A DNA stretch of 64,000 bases from Pseudomonadota bacterium (GTDB taxonomy: Bacteria; Pseudomonadota; Alphaproteobacteria; Rs-D84), in NCBI GenBank assembly GCA_023402015.1, contig JAEXCU010000001.1:84121-148120 (forward strand), in the 5' to 3' direction. The position numbers and the translations under genes were made by a program. Shown here piece by piece: positions 49,534 to 58,894 of the stretch. Every line of letters starts with the position of its first letter. Position 1 is the stretch's first letter. The notes under the pieces were generated by a model. It was not told the DNA's origin and ran no database searches. It saw nothing but the letters and a program-made list of their open reading frames with translations.

Positions 49534-50541
49534 ATGCCAGCGGTTTCCGTTATTATTCCAATGTTTAATGCAGAAAAGTTTTTCAATCGTTCCATTGACA
49601 GTCTGCGCGCGCAAACATTCACTGATTGGGAGGCGATTTGCATTGACGATGGTAGTACAGATAACACATATGCGGCGGTACGCGAATATACAAAAAACGA
49701 CCCGCGTTTTCATGTGTTTCAAAAAAAAGAAAATACAGGTCTGTCTGACACGCGAAATATTGCAATGACCCATACCACTGGTGAATACATTATTTATTTG
49801 GATGTTGACGATTTTATTCATCCCCAGACAATGGAAATTGCATATAAATTGGCCAAGCGCGAAAATTCCGATATTGTCAGTTATCATAAAAACAGATGGT
49901 TGCGAACATCGCTGACGATAAAGAAATGGTTGGGTGGCAACATAGAAGAAATAAAAAATCCAATCGGTTATGACAAACGGTATGAATTAAAAGATATCGC
50001 AACAAAAACATCGGATGACATCTTTCCGTATGTAACAGAACGGTCCCGCCGCAGAAGACATTGGCAATTAAAGCATTGCTATGTCTGGCAAAGCATGTAT
50101 CGCCGTGATTTAATTGCGGATTTGCCATTCAGATTTTACATCATGGAAGATTTCCCCTGGTGGTCTGAGGTATTATTGCGTCATCCGCGGATAACACTGA
50201 CCAGATTGCCGTTTTATTTTTATATTCCAACATTTGGTTCCATTATGGACCGGTTCAAGGCCATGCGCAAGATAGAAGCCATCGGTGATGACATGGAATA
50301 TATTTATCAGGTATATAAAACCCAGGCAACGCCCCGTGAACGGGAAATATGGGAATATGAATTTATGTGGCAGTATTTAATTTGGATGTATCGCCGCATT
50401 AAATATTTGCAAAGCGACGAAGAAATTGCCAAGGCCAAAGATATTTTCCGTCGTTTGGAAAAGCAGGGCATATTGGCCAAACCTAAACAGTGGCGGTCGC
50501 GTCGGTATTGGCGGAAAATTATGAAATTTATTCAGCGCTGA
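49534..50541 (+). CDS. Glycosyltransferase family 2 protein
   Basis: This 335-residue inverting glycosyltransferase has the GT-A opening VSVIIPMFNAEKFFNRSIDS, IDDGSTDNT and the metal-binding LDVDDFIHP (about residues 88-96). The C-terminal half is helical and basic. It is a probable LPS or capsule enzyme. It follows the previous gene by 13 bp with an AAAGGGG site. Confidence 0.88.
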   Translation: MPAVSVIIPMFNAEKFFNRSIDSLRAQTFTDWEAICIDDGSTDNTYAAVREYTKNDPRFHVFQKKENTGLSDTRNIAMTHTTGEYIIYLDVDDFIHPQTMEIAYKLAKRENSDIVSYHKNRWLRTSLTIKKWLGGNIEEIKNPIGYDKRYELKDIATKTSDDIFPYVTERSRRRRHWQLKHCYVWQSMYRRDLIADLPFRFYIMEDFPWWSEVLLRHPRITLTRLPFYFYIPTFGSIMDRFKAMRKIEAIGDDMEYIYQVYKTQATPREREIWEYEFMWQYLIWMYRRIKYLQSDEEIAKAKDIFRRLEKQGILAKPKQWRSRRYWRKIMKFIQR

Positions 50542-50594
50542 TAAACCTGAAATTTTCATAACTGGCCCGTTATACAATTCGGAAAAGTGTGGGA

Positions 50595-51737
50595 ATGAAA
50601 AAAACTAAAATTGCGTTTTGTGTTCGTGATATGCGCATTGGTGGCGTGGAATCTGTGTTAATTCGCACGCTGGAAGAATTGATAAAAAATAAAGACCTGG
50701 AATTGTGCGTTATTACGTATGTAAATATACGTGAGCCATTGTATTTGGATTGGTTCGCGCGCCACCCACAGGTTCGTGTTTATACGCTGTATCCGTGCAA
50801 ATGGTTGGGAACGAATTTGGCGCATTTCTTTTTATGGCGCCTGGTACAGCATTCTTTGCGCGATTTATATCGGTGGACATTGCGAACATTTCGCGGGTTC
50901 CCGCCGGCCAATGACATAGACATTTTGGTTGATTATTACAATTTTCAATTCGCGTCGGAATTTGCAAAAACTAACAAGCCGAAATTGGTATGGTGGCACG
51001 CATCCAGTGCAATTTTTACATCTGGGAATTATGTTAAATATATTCCGGATTATGACATGATGGTTGCGCTGACCGATGATTTTGTGGCGGAATTTAAAAA
51101 TCTGTACCCCGACCATGCCACGCGCATAACCAGAATTTACAATCCGATTGATATAAACGCAATTCAGGAACGTGCCGCAGCAGTACCAACGGTATCTGGG
51201 AAATATTTCTGTCATGTATCGCGTTTGTATGCGGACAAAGATATTCCGACATTGCTGCATGCGTTTGACATGTTTTGGAATGAAAATAATCGCCCCGATG
51301 TAAAACTGTATATAATCGGCGATGGCAGTTTTCGTCAACGCTATGAACAAATCGCACGTGAAATATCTGCCGCAAATAATATCGTGTTTACCGGGGCTTT
51401 GCCCAATCCATATGGATATATGCGCGGTGCGTTGGCAAATATTTTATCCAGTCGCAGCGAAGGCCTACCCACGGTATTAATGGAAAGCGCGGCGGTAAAT
51501 ACATTAAATATTTCGTCTGAATGTAAAAATGGACCGAATGAAATCCTGTTTAACGGTCGGGGGGGGATGCTGTACATACCGGGGGATGTGGTGGGGTTGG
51601 CACGTTGCATGACGGATGTATTTCGTGGTACGGCCAATGTAGATAAAATGGTGCAGGTTGCGCACGACGGATTGCGTCGTTTTTCGGCCAATGAAATCGG
51701 CCCACAAATTATAAAACTGGCCCAATCATATTTGTAA
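50595..51737 (+). CDS. Glycosyltransferase family 4 protein
   Basis: This 380-residue GT-B enzyme has an N-terminal MRIGGVESVLIRTLEEL Gly-rich loop, the middle YFCHVSRLYADKDIPTLL donor-domain start, and the C-terminal EGLPTVLMES with the E-x7-E retaining motif. The ATG at 50595 is preferred to the GTG at 50589. It is the third gene of the plus-strand glycan set. Confidence 0.88.
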   Translation: MKKTKIAFCVRDMRIGGVESVLIRTLEELIKNKDLELCVITYVNIREPLYLDWFARHPQVRVYTLYPCKWLGTNLAHFFLWRLVQHSLRDLYRWTLRTFRGFPPANDIDILVDYYNFQFASEFAKTNKPKLVWWHASSAIFTSGNYVKYIPDYDMMVALTDDFVAEFKNLYPDHATRITRIYNPIDINAIQERAAAVPTVSGKYFCHVSRLYADKDIPTLLHAFDMFWNENNRPDVKLYIIGDGSFRQRYEQIAREISAANNIVFTGALPNPYGYMRGALANILSSRSEGLPTVLMESAAVNTLNISSECKNGPNEILFNGRGGMLYIPGDVVGLARCMTDVFRGTANVDKMVQVAHDGLRRFSANEIGPQIIKLAQSYL

Positions 51738-51778
51738 TTTTTTATGGCGCGCAAAATTAATTGCGCGCCGTTTATATT

Positions 51779-52627
51779 TTATATACCCGTTTTTTCAAAT
51801 CTTGGCGGGATTGTTGCAATCCATTTCAGACCCAACATTGCGGGTTTGTTCATATCGTATATGGGGCGCAGTACTGTTTGCATAAAACGGGTAAGTTTAA
51901 TCGGGCGGTTGCGATTGCGCGATTTTGTTATAATGTCAATGGTACGTGTGCGCCGGGCTAAATGCTGGGCCCAGGATGGGTCGCGGTCATCCATTTTATT
52001 TTTTATCATGTCATAATCCACACTGCCAAAGTGCAACAGATACAGGTTTTTATCAATGTGGAAATTGTGGCCCTTGACACTGTGAAATCCGCTGCCCCAG
52101 GTGGCGGGTCGGAATAAAACAACGGGTTTTGTATAACGTGTGGACATCAGGGCATATTTGCGTTGTGATAAAAATGGTGCGTTTGTATTTAATGGGGTCT
52201 CGCTGTTTAAGTCCATGCCAACGTCCATGCCCAATCCCGACAGGCATGTTTTCCCGCCGCATTTGGACAGATATTCGCTTAAATCCATTTTGCAATTTGG
52301 ATCCACAATTAAAAATTCATCGCAATCGCATCCGATAACAATATCATAACCGTCCGCAAACAATTTACGCGCCAGGTCAGATAACATTAAAATTCGTGTT
52401 TTGTCGCCTTTTTGGCGGTCTTCGTCTTTGTGCGGTAATTTGGTAATGTTTGCGCGACCTGCATCGGACGGGATTTTCTGGTCCGTTCCGTCCAGGTAAA
52501 TGTACAGATTTTCTTCGCCGATTTGACCGCCGTAATATTTAATCCAACGGTTTAAAAAGAATTCATCATTACGTGCCATGGTTATGGCGGCAATGCGTTT
52601 AGTTTTGGGTGATTTGTTGTTTTTCAT
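51779..52627 (-). CDS. Glycosyltransferase family 92/2-like protein
   Basis: This 282-residue protein has MARNDEFFLNRWIKYYGGQ and a CDCDEFLIVD motif (about residues 96-105), the pattern of glycosyltransferases that begin 'NE..fl..Wi.yh' and carry D-x-D-E-F. A His-rich C-terminal region (YLLHFGSVDYDMI) matches the family. It overlaps the RgpF-like gene by four bases and is probably coupled to it. Confidence 0.75.
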   Translation of the reverse strand: MKNNKSPKTKRIAAITMARNDEFFLNRWIKYYGGQIGEENLYIYLDGTDQKIPSDAGRANITKLPHKDEDRQKGDKTRILMLSDLARKLFADGYDIVIGCDCDEFLIVDPNCKMDLSEYLSKCGGKTCLSGLGMDVGMDLNSETPLNTNAPFLSQRKYALMSTRYTKPVVLFRPATWGSGFHSVKGHNFHIDKNLYLLHFGSVDYDMIKNKMDDRDPSWAQHLARRTRTIDIITKSRNRNRPIKLTRFMQTVLRPIYDMNKPAMLGLKWIATIPPRFEKTGI

Positions 52628-53472
52628 ATTCCCTCTACAAAAACTTTGTGAACACTATGTCGTATGTTTCTGTATATTATTTTAATGGGATTTTTTGTTA
52701 AAAGCCAGTGGATATATTCATCGCCCCAAACGCGGCGTGCATTTTGTAAAATCGCGTCCCGAACGTCGGGGGAAATATGATTCAGGACGTATGAAACCTG
52801 GCGCCCCAATGCGCCGTGGCGGCGTGGAAATGCGACCTTTTTCATAAATGGCATATGGCGTCGGAATAAATATTTAACGCGGTTATAAACGCTGCGTCCC
52901 GGCATGGTGTACAGGCATCCCCATTTCAGGCCGTGTGATGCAACCATTTTTGTGAATCCCTGTTCGTATTGGCGCGTAATCATTCCCTTGTCAGGCAGTT
53001 TCGTGATTGCGGTCATAAATTCATCATACCATGGCGTCATAAAAACATCCCGCCGGCATCCGATGAACCAAGATTGAATATGCGGATGTTCACGATGCGG
53101 ATTGCATACCAAACCAAATGCATCCCAATTTTGCGATTCCATTTTTTCAATTGCCCCGCGCAGGTCAAACAACGGACCATATACAGAATCATTTACCATA
53201 TATACCACGTCATAGGCGGGCAGCATGCGCGCTTCGCGCGCATATATATATGCGCGTTTATAAGACCCAAAATCGTATTCGCCGTGGCGCGCGGCATCCG
53301 CGTGCACGACGAATGGTTTTAATTTTTTCAGGTTTTCCGCGTCGCAATCGCAATCCATATAAACAACGACGTCGCCCAGGGCCGCCAGTTCGCGCACATA
53401 ATGCACCAATGATGCATCAATAATCGCATCGCGTTCATATCCGGCGACCAAAAACAGGCGTTTATTCGTCAT
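52624..53472 (-). CDS. RgpF-like rhamnan/polysaccharide synthesis protein
   Basis: This 282-residue protein matches the rhamnan synthesis F family: RLFLVAGYERDAIIDASLVHY at the start, EYDFGSYKRAY, and YMVNDSVYGPLFDLRGAIEKM. The family transfers sugars onto cell-surface polysaccharide. A longer frame to 53628 would lie inside typA; the ATG at 53472 overlaps the typA end by 11 bases and gives the conserved N terminus. This minus-strand pair faces the plus-strand glycosyltransferases. Confidence 0.8.
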   Translation of the reverse strand: MTNKRLFLVAGYERDAIIDASLVHYVRELAALGDVVVYMDCDCDAENLKKLKPFVVHADAARHGEYDFGSYKRAYIYAREARMLPAYDVVYMVNDSVYGPLFDLRGAIEKMESQNWDAFGLVCNPHREHPHIQSWFIGCRRDVFMTPWYDEFMTAITKLPDKGMITRQYEQGFTKMVASHGLKWGCLYTMPGRSVYNRVKYLFRRHMPFMKKVAFPRRHGALGRQVSYVLNHISPDVRDAILQNARRVWGDEYIHWLLTKNPIKIIYRNIRHSVHKVFVEGI

Positions 53473-55294
53473 TATTTTTGCGGGCCTTTTTACGCAGGTT
53501 GCTGTCCAATTCTTTTTTACGCAGACGAATTGTCGCAGGTGTAATTTCCACCAATTCATCGTCCAAGATGTATGACAACGCTTCTTCCAGCGATATTTTA
53601 CGCGGTGGCGCCAAGAATAATTTTTCATCGGCCGTAACTGACCGCATATTGGTCAGTTCTTTACCTTTAATCGGGTTAACCTCTAAATCATTTTCTTTGG
53701 TGTGTTCACCGATAATCATGCCTGAATATACTTCGGTCTGGGGGCCAATAAATAACGTGCCACGTGGTTGCAGGTTAAATAATGCATATGTCGCCGCACT
53801 GCCGTTTTCCATTGATACCAAAACGCCCGGTCTGTATTGAATAATCGGGCCGCGGTATGGACCATATTCTGCAAATACGCGGTTCATAATTCCGGTGCCG
53901 CGTGTATCGGTGCGGAATTCAGACAAATATCCAATCAGACCGCGTGATGGCGCAGAAAATACAATACGTGTTTTGCCCGCGCCCGATGATTTCATTTCTG
54001 TTATTGTTGCCTTGCGCTTGGTCATTTTTTCAATAACAACACCGGAAAATTCATCGTCCACGTCAATAACGACTTCCTCTATGGGTTCCAATTTTTCGCC
54101 GTTTTCATCCGTTTGCATAACAACGCGTGGACGGCTGACACTCAGTTCAAATCCTTCGCGGCGCATCGTTTCAATCAGAATACCCAATTGCAATTCCCCG
54201 CGTCCTGATACCTCAAACGCTTCGTTGTTTTCGCTTTGGCTGACCCGCAGGGCGATGTTGGTTTCGGCCTCTTTAAACAGGCGTTCGCCAATCATACGCG
54301 ATGTCAGTTTTTTTCCAGATTTACCCGCCAGTGGCGACGTATTAACAAAGAACGTCATTGTCAGGGTCGGTGGGTCAATCGGCATTGCCGGAATTGGTTC
54401 ATTCACAGACGGGTCGCACAGGGTATCGGCCACGGTTGCCTTGGAAAAACCGGCAATAACCACAATGTCGCCGGCAGATGCACTGTCGCGGGATATTTTT
54501 TCAACGCCGCGGTGTTCAATAATTTTTGTAATTTTGGCGTTTTCTATGAATTCGCCTTGCATGTTAATTGCCTTGACCGCCTGGCCGACACGAACCGTGC
54601 CGGATTCAATTTTTCCGGTCAGAATTCTGCCGACGTATGGGTCCGCCTCTAACGTGGTGGCCAGCATGCGAAACGGTGCATCCAACTGACAACGCGTACC
54701 GTTGCAGTCAGGCGCCGGTACATGGTCAACGATTAATTGAAACAATGGGGTTAAATCTTTGTGTTCATCGTTCAGGTCGCGTACCGCCCAACCGTCGCGG
54801 CCAACCGCGTACAAATATGGGAAATCCAATTGTGAATCCGTCGCGCCCAGTTTATCAAACAAATCGAATGTTTCGGTCAGAACTTCGTCCGGACGTGCGT
54901 CGCCACGGTCAACCTTGTTAATGCAAACAATCGGACGCAGCCCCAGTTTTAACGCCTTGGACAATACAAATTTCGTTTGGGGCAGGGGGCCTTCGGCACT
55001 GTCCACCAACAGAACAACACCGTCCACCATGGATAAAATACGTTCCACTTCGCCACCGAAATCGGCGTGTCCCGGGGTGTCCACAATATTAATTTTGTAT
55101 TCGCCCCATTGAATTGATGTCGGTTTTGCAGATATTGTGATACCGCGTTCGCGTTCAATATCACCGCTGTCCATGACGCGGTCTTCTATTTTGGCATTGT
55201 CGCGGAATGTTCCCGCCTGTTTTAACATGTTGTCAACCAAAGTTGTTTTGCCGTGGTCAACGTGTGCAATTATTGCAATATTGCGAATTTTCAT
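53462..55294 (-). CDS. typA: Ribosome-associated GTPase TypA/BipA
   Basis: This 610-residue translational GTPase is involved in large-subunit assembly and stress adaptation. It has G1 AHVDHGKTT, the RGITI switch region, DTPGHADFGGE and NKVDR. The C-terminal TypA-specific domain has GLIGYLSEFRTDTRGTGIM. The last residues are strongly basic (KKELDSNLRKKARK). Its 3' end overlaps the RgpF-like gene. Confidence 0.97.
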   Translation of the reverse strand: MKIRNIAIIAHVDHGKTTLVDNMLKQAGTFRDNAKIEDRVMDSGDIERERGITISAKPTSIQWGEYKINIVDTPGHADFGGEVERILSMVDGVVLLVDSAEGPLPQTKFVLSKALKLGLRPIVCINKVDRGDARPDEVLTETFDLFDKLGATDSQLDFPYLYAVGRDGWAVRDLNDEHKDLTPLFQLIVDHVPAPDCNGTRCQLDAPFRMLATTLEADPYVGRILTGKIESGTVRVGQAVKAINMQGEFIENAKITKIIEHRGVEKISRDSASAGDIVVIAGFSKATVADTLCDPSVNEPIPAMPIDPPTLTMTFFVNTSPLAGKSGKKLTSRMIGERLFKEAETNIALRVSQSENNEAFEVSGRGELQLGILIETMRREGFELSVSRPRVVMQTDENGEKLEPIEEVVIDVDDEFSGVVIEKMTKRKATITEMKSSGAGKTRIVFSAPSRGLIGYLSEFRTDTRGTGIMNRVFAEYGPYRGPIIQYRPGVLVSMENGSAATYALFNLQPRGTLFIGPQTEVYSGMIIGEHTKENDLEVNPIKGKELTNMRSVTADEKLFLAPPRKISLEEALSYILDDELVEITPATIRLRKKELDSNLRKKARKNNDE

Positions 55295-55405
55295 TTATTT
55301 TACCCTTTCGCGGTTATCTGATTTTTATAGCAGTCCCTAGAATATACTATAAATTAGAATTTTCAACAAATTATACACCACGCGATAAAATTTTTACTAT
55401 AAACA

Positions 55406-55433
55406 TTGACATTTTTGGGATTTTGTCTATATT
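55406..55433 (+). promoter_or_regulatory. Strong promoter of the 55.5-kb gene
   Basis: A consensus TTGACA (55406-55411) and TATATT (55428-55433) are spaced by 16 bp. The start near 55440 leaves a leader of about 24 nt. Confidence 0.75.
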
Positions 55434-55463
55434 GTAAGTGTGAAAAATATCAAGGGGCATCCA

Positions 55464-56021
55464 ATGAAAGATATTAAAGAGTCAGATGTTTACATTGCGA
55501 TTAATTCTGGTATGACGAATTTTAAAATTATTGCCAAAGATAACCTGGCCAAGAAATGGCATAAAATGGACCGCAAACAACGTTATGCGGCGGGGCGGTC
55601 TTTGGTGTATCTGAATGGGGTTGCGCAAAATCCACGGCAATATTTTTCGCGCGCGGCAACACAAAACGATTGGGCGCTTCGTGCCGAAGAATTTGCGGCG
55701 GACAAGAAAATCTATCCAACGTATCAGGCATTTTACATCGTCCAAAGCCCAATGAATATTGTTTGCAATAAAGCAGAAAATGCGTTTGCAGGTAATCCGG
55801 AATTGTATCGGTTCTTTTATGCATATTGCAGTGCCATTCAAAACTGGGAATATGATCGCACGTCATGGCGGCCTGAAATGCGTGATGTCGCATATAAATT
55901 TGGCGAAAAAATTATCGCCGATACCGCGCGCACCCAGGCATTGGCAGATATTGCCCAGGCGACACCAATTTGTCGCCAGTTAAAGGAATTTATGTTTTCG
56001 CTGCGCGGAAAAAATAAATAA
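55464..56021 (+). CDS. Hypothetical protein
   Basis: This 185-residue helical, basic soluble protein is rich in Tyr and Trp (MDRKQRYAAGRSLVYLNGV). The ATG at 55464 has an AGGGG site seven bases upstream; an in-frame GTG at 55440 coincides with the predicted transcription start. No family is recognised. It is strongly promoted and singly terminated. Confidence 0.65.
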   Translation: MKDIKESDVYIAINSGMTNFKIIAKDNLAKKWHKMDRKQRYAAGRSLVYLNGVAQNPRQYFSRAATQNDWALRAEEFAADKKIYPTYQAFYIVQSPMNIVCNKAENAFAGNPELYRFFYAYCSAIQNWEYDRTSWRPEMRDVAYKFGEKIIADTARTQALADIAQATPICRQLKEFMFSLRGKNK

Positions 56022-56047
56022 AATTCACACGTTCTGTTAATATTGTG

Positions 56048-56085
56048 AATAAAAAAATTCCCGGAAAAATCCGGGAATTTTTTTT
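56048..56085. terminator. Bidirectional terminator before serS
   Basis: AATTCCCGG pairs perfectly with CCGGGAATT, flanked by A7 and T8, between convergent genes. Confidence 0.9.
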
Positions 56086-57361
56086 AGTGTTTGCCACCGA
56101 TTTTTGTTCGGCCACCCATCAGGGGTTGCAATTTTTTCGGAATGTTCACACTGCCGTCGGCATTTTGGTGATTTTCCAATACCGGCACCAATGCGCGGGG
56201 AACCGCAATCCCCGTGTTGTTCAGTGTCGCACAGAATTTCAACGTACCGTCAGACGCGCGGAATCGCGTATTTGTCCGGCGTGCCTGGAATTGTCCGATT
56301 GATGAACAACTGCCCAATTCTTTGTATGCGTTTTCGGACGGAACCCATGCCTCTACATCGTTCATTTTAACCTTGTTAAATCCCATGTCGCCGGTAGAGT
56401 TGGCAATAACGCGATACGGCAATTCCAAATCTTCCATAACTTCGCACAGGTTGTTTAAAATGTGTTCATGCATTTCATCACTTTGTTCCGGGGTGCAGTA
56501 AATATACTGTTCAACCTTGTTAAACTGGTGAAAGCGTGCCAGACCACGCGTGTCGCGGCCGGCGGCACCGGCCTCTTTACGAAAACAGGCGGAAAAACCG
56601 GCATATTTAATTGGTAAATCTTTTTCGTTTAATACTTCACCACTGTGCAGGGAATTCAGCACAATTTCCGCCGTTCCGGCCAAACATCTGTCAGTTCCGG
56701 CCAGCATGAATACGTCGTCGTTCATCACAGACAGGTCAGAGCCCATAAAATGTCCGGCGTTAAAAATTGTTTGTGGCTTTGTAATGGACGGGCATTCCAC
56801 AAAACGAAATCCACGTGCAATCAGTTTCTGGATAACATATGTTTCAATCGCCAATTGCAATTCGGCGGCTTCGCCCATCAGGGCGTATGTGCGGGTGCCG
56901 CAAATTTGCCCGATTTTTTCCGGTGCCCACCAATTGTTCATATCCAGCAAATCCCACTGCGCGCGCGGTGTAAAATCAAACGTGCGTGGGGTGCCGATGC
57001 GGCGAACCTCGATATTATCACTGTCGTCTGCGCCAATTGGTGCATTTGCATCGGGAATTTGTGGAACGCGATGCATCAGGTCATTTAACGCGGATTCTTT
57101 TTCGTCCAATTCCGCCATATCTGCGGCGATTTCATTGGCAATTTCTTTGGACCGTGCAATCAATGGTGCCTTGTCCGTGGCGGTTGGTATTTCGCGCGTG
57201 ATTTTATTTTTTTCCGCCGTCATGTTTTGGGTAATTGTTTTTAATTCACGAACGCGCGCGTCCAGTGCCAGTATTTCATCCGTGTGGTCTGTATATCCCT
57301 TGACCCGGCATGCGTTGCGGACAATATCTGGATTTTCACGAATAAATTTTATATCAAGCAT
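56084..57361 (-). CDS. serS: Seryl-tRNA synthetase
   Basis: This 425-residue class IIa synthetase charges tRNA-Ser and tRNA-Sec. An N-terminal coiled-coil arm (residues about 30-105) precedes the catalytic domain with motif 2 (FRKEAGAAGRDTRGLARFHQF) and motif 3 (SSIGQFQARRTNTRFR). Length and motif spacing are typical. The leader is about 140 nt with a hairpin but no T-box. Confidence 0.97.
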   Translation of the reverse strand: MLDIKFIRENPDIVRNACRVKGYTDHTDEILALDARVRELKTITQNMTAEKNKITREIPTATDKAPLIARSKEIANEIAADMAELDEKESALNDLMHRVPQIPDANAPIGADDSDNIEVRRIGTPRTFDFTPRAQWDLLDMNNWWAPEKIGQICGTRTYALMGEAAELQLAIETYVIQKLIARGFRFVECPSITKPQTIFNAGHFMGSDLSVMNDDVFMLAGTDRCLAGTAEIVLNSLHSGEVLNEKDLPIKYAGFSACFRKEAGAAGRDTRGLARFHQFNKVEQYIYCTPEQSDEMHEHILNNLCEVMEDLELPYRVIANSTGDMGFNKVKMNDVEAWVPSENAYKELGSCSSIGQFQARRTNTRFRASDGTLKFCATLNNTGIAVPRALVPVLENHQNADGSVNIPKKLQPLMGGRTKIGGKH

Positions 57362-57505
57362 GTTTAAAATTCCTTTTTGAAATTATGATAATATCGTGCG
57401 ATGACAATCGCAATTATTAATTAAAATGTAAATGCAAAAATTTATTCCCCCAACGGGGATGAAAGACGACTGAAAAATGCATAAATCAATGTCATATCGC
57501 ATATA

Positions 57506-57534
57506 ATTATAAATTTATTTTAATGTAAAATCAA
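57506..57534 (-). promoter_or_regulatory. Promoter of serS
   Basis: On the minus strand TTGATT (57534-57529) and TATAAT (57511-57506) are spaced by 17 bp. The resulting leader contains a CCCC-gtt-GGGG hairpin with an AT-rich tail (57447-57465) and a GCGA/TCGC hairpin. Confidence 0.65.
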
Positions 57535-57548
57535 CATTTATAAATTAT

Positions 57549-57577
57549 TTGCGCGCGGGCGGGCGGTATGCTATCCT
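57549..57577 (+). promoter_or_regulatory. Promoter of trxB
   Basis: TTGCGC (57549-57554) and TATCCT (57572-57577) are spaced by 17 bp across a GC-rich spacer, 30 bp before the trxB start. Confidence 0.6.
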
Positions 57578-57607
57578 GGGGACCATGATAAATAAAAGGA
57601 AAGGGTC

Positions 57608-58513
57608 ATGAGCGATATTGTAATGAATGATGTTATAATTTTGGGGTCTGGTCCGGCCGGATTAACCGCGGCATTGTATTGCGCGCGCGCCGGGAAAAAG
57701 ACCGTTGTTTTGGGTGGCGATCGTTTGGGTGGTCAGACGGCGGGAATCGCCACATTGGAAAACTATCCCGGCTGGGCCGGCAGTGGTCAAGAATTGTCCG
57801 AATTTATGAAGAACCAGGCGGAATCTTTTGGCGCCCAGATTATTTTCACATCGGCCATGGATATTGACGGCGATGCAGACAGTGGATTCAGCATAGATTG
57901 TGATGACGGCAACAGATATATCGGTAAAACGGTTATTATTGCAACCGGTGCATCACCGCGTAAATTGGAAATTGCGGGTGCCAAGGAATTCTTTGGCAAA
58001 GGCGTATCATACTGCGCGACATGCGACGGATTTTTCTATTATGGCAAAGATGTAATTGTTGTTGGTGGTGGAAATTCCGCATTGAACGATGCATTGTATC
58101 TGGCCGATATTGCGAAATCTGTTAAAATTGTTTATCGCAAAGGCGCCTTTACCCGGGCCGAGGCTGTATTGCGCAACCGCGTATCAGAACGTGAAAATAT
58201 TCAGTGCCTGTTTGATACAGACCTGAAAAAGATTTCTGCCGGTCCCGATGACAAATTAATTGCGACCACACTGGACGATAAAGAAATCGTTGTGGACGGC
58301 ATTTTTGTTGCCATTGGCCACGAAGCCAACACGGATTATTTAACCGAAGAAGTACGCCGCGACAACATGGGTCGTTTGGCCCCGGAAAATTTGCCCACCG
58401 GTATCTTTGTCGCCGGCGACGTTCAATCAGGTATAAAAATGCAGATTGCAACGGCGGTCGGGACAGGATGCAGCGCGGCCATGGACGCAATTGCATACCT
58501 AAATAAATTATAA
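57608..58513 (+). CDS. trxB: Thioredoxin reductase
   Basis: This 301-residue FAD/NADPH disulphide reductase keeps thioredoxin reduced. The FAD dinucleotide fold is ILGSGPAGLTAALYCARAG, the redox-active pair lies in SYCATCDGFF, and the NADPH fold is VVVGGGNSALNDALYLADIA. The C-terminal FAD motif GIFVAGDVQ is present. An AAAGGAAAGGG site precedes ATG 57608. Confidence 0.96.
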   Translation: MSDIVMNDVIILGSGPAGLTAALYCARAGKKTVVLGGDRLGGQTAGIATLENYPGWAGSGQELSEFMKNQAESFGAQIIFTSAMDIDGDADSGFSIDCDDGNRYIGKTVIIATGASPRKLEIAGAKEFFGKGVSYCATCDGFFYYGKDVIVVGGGNSALNDALYLADIAKSVKIVYRKGAFTRAEAVLRNRVSERENIQCLFDTDLKKISAGPDDKLIATTLDDKEIVVDGIFVAIGHEANTDYLTEEVRRDNMGRLAPENLPTGIFVAGDVQSGIKMQIATAVGTGCSAAMDAIAYLNKL

Positions 58514-58525
58514 TAATACATCTAT

Positions 58526-58582
58526 AAACAAACCCGGCAACTCATGTAGCAATACGTACACTACGTTGCCGGGTTTGTTTAT
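58526..58582 (+). terminator. Long perfect hairpin terminating trxB
   Basis: A 16-bp perfect stem (58526-58541 with 58565-58580) closes a 23-base loop. It is unusually long for this window and symmetric enough to work in both directions. Confidence 0.8.
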
Positions 58583-58644
58583 ATCTGCATCATTCTAATT
58601 TATTTATATCTATCTGCCGGGGGAGCGGATTTTTGTTTGCTGGC

Positions 58645-58790
58645 TTATAAAAAAATGCCCGCGGGTGGACCGCAGGCGGGGCGTCGAAACCCCTTGGTTG
58701 GGGTGTCGCATCGCGACATTAAATATGGATAGCAAAACAATGTTTTTGCGTCATCAGGATGCTATTCCGTGTGATAGTTTCCACACAGTT
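58645..58790 (-). ncRNA. Structured RNA candidate between trxB and the J-domain gene
   Basis: The 381-bp gap contains, on the minus strand, five successive helices ending in a terminator. In plus coordinates they are GTGTG/CACAC (58769-58773 with 58782-58786), ATAGCA/TGCTAT (58729-58734 with 58760-58765) enclosing a GCAAAA/TTTTGC hairpin, GTCGC/GCGAC (58705-58709 with 58713-58717), ACCCC/GGGGT (58689-58693 with 58700-58704), and GCCCGC/GCAGGC (58657-58662 with 58672-58677). The last is followed on the minus strand by seven T. The promoter is uncertain (a TTGGAC lies near 58857). No gene follows on this strand, so it would be a free-standing RNA. The family is not recognised. Confidence 0.5.
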
Positions 58791-58894
58791 TAAAAATGTT
58801 TTTTCATACAGGATTTTATGCGCGTGTTGCGTGATAATTAATATGTTTTTATAACGCGTCCAATAAAGTATTTTATGGGACAAAATTATGGTGA

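Noticed and set aside
53895..54689. 264-codon plus-strand frame inside typA
   Set aside because: It is antisense to the conserved TypA domains, is Ser/Ile-rich without motifs, and fits the same shadow pattern.
57362..57600. T-box leader on serS
   Set aside because: The serS leader lacks any GGTGGNACC core; it has only a short CCCC/GGGG hairpin.
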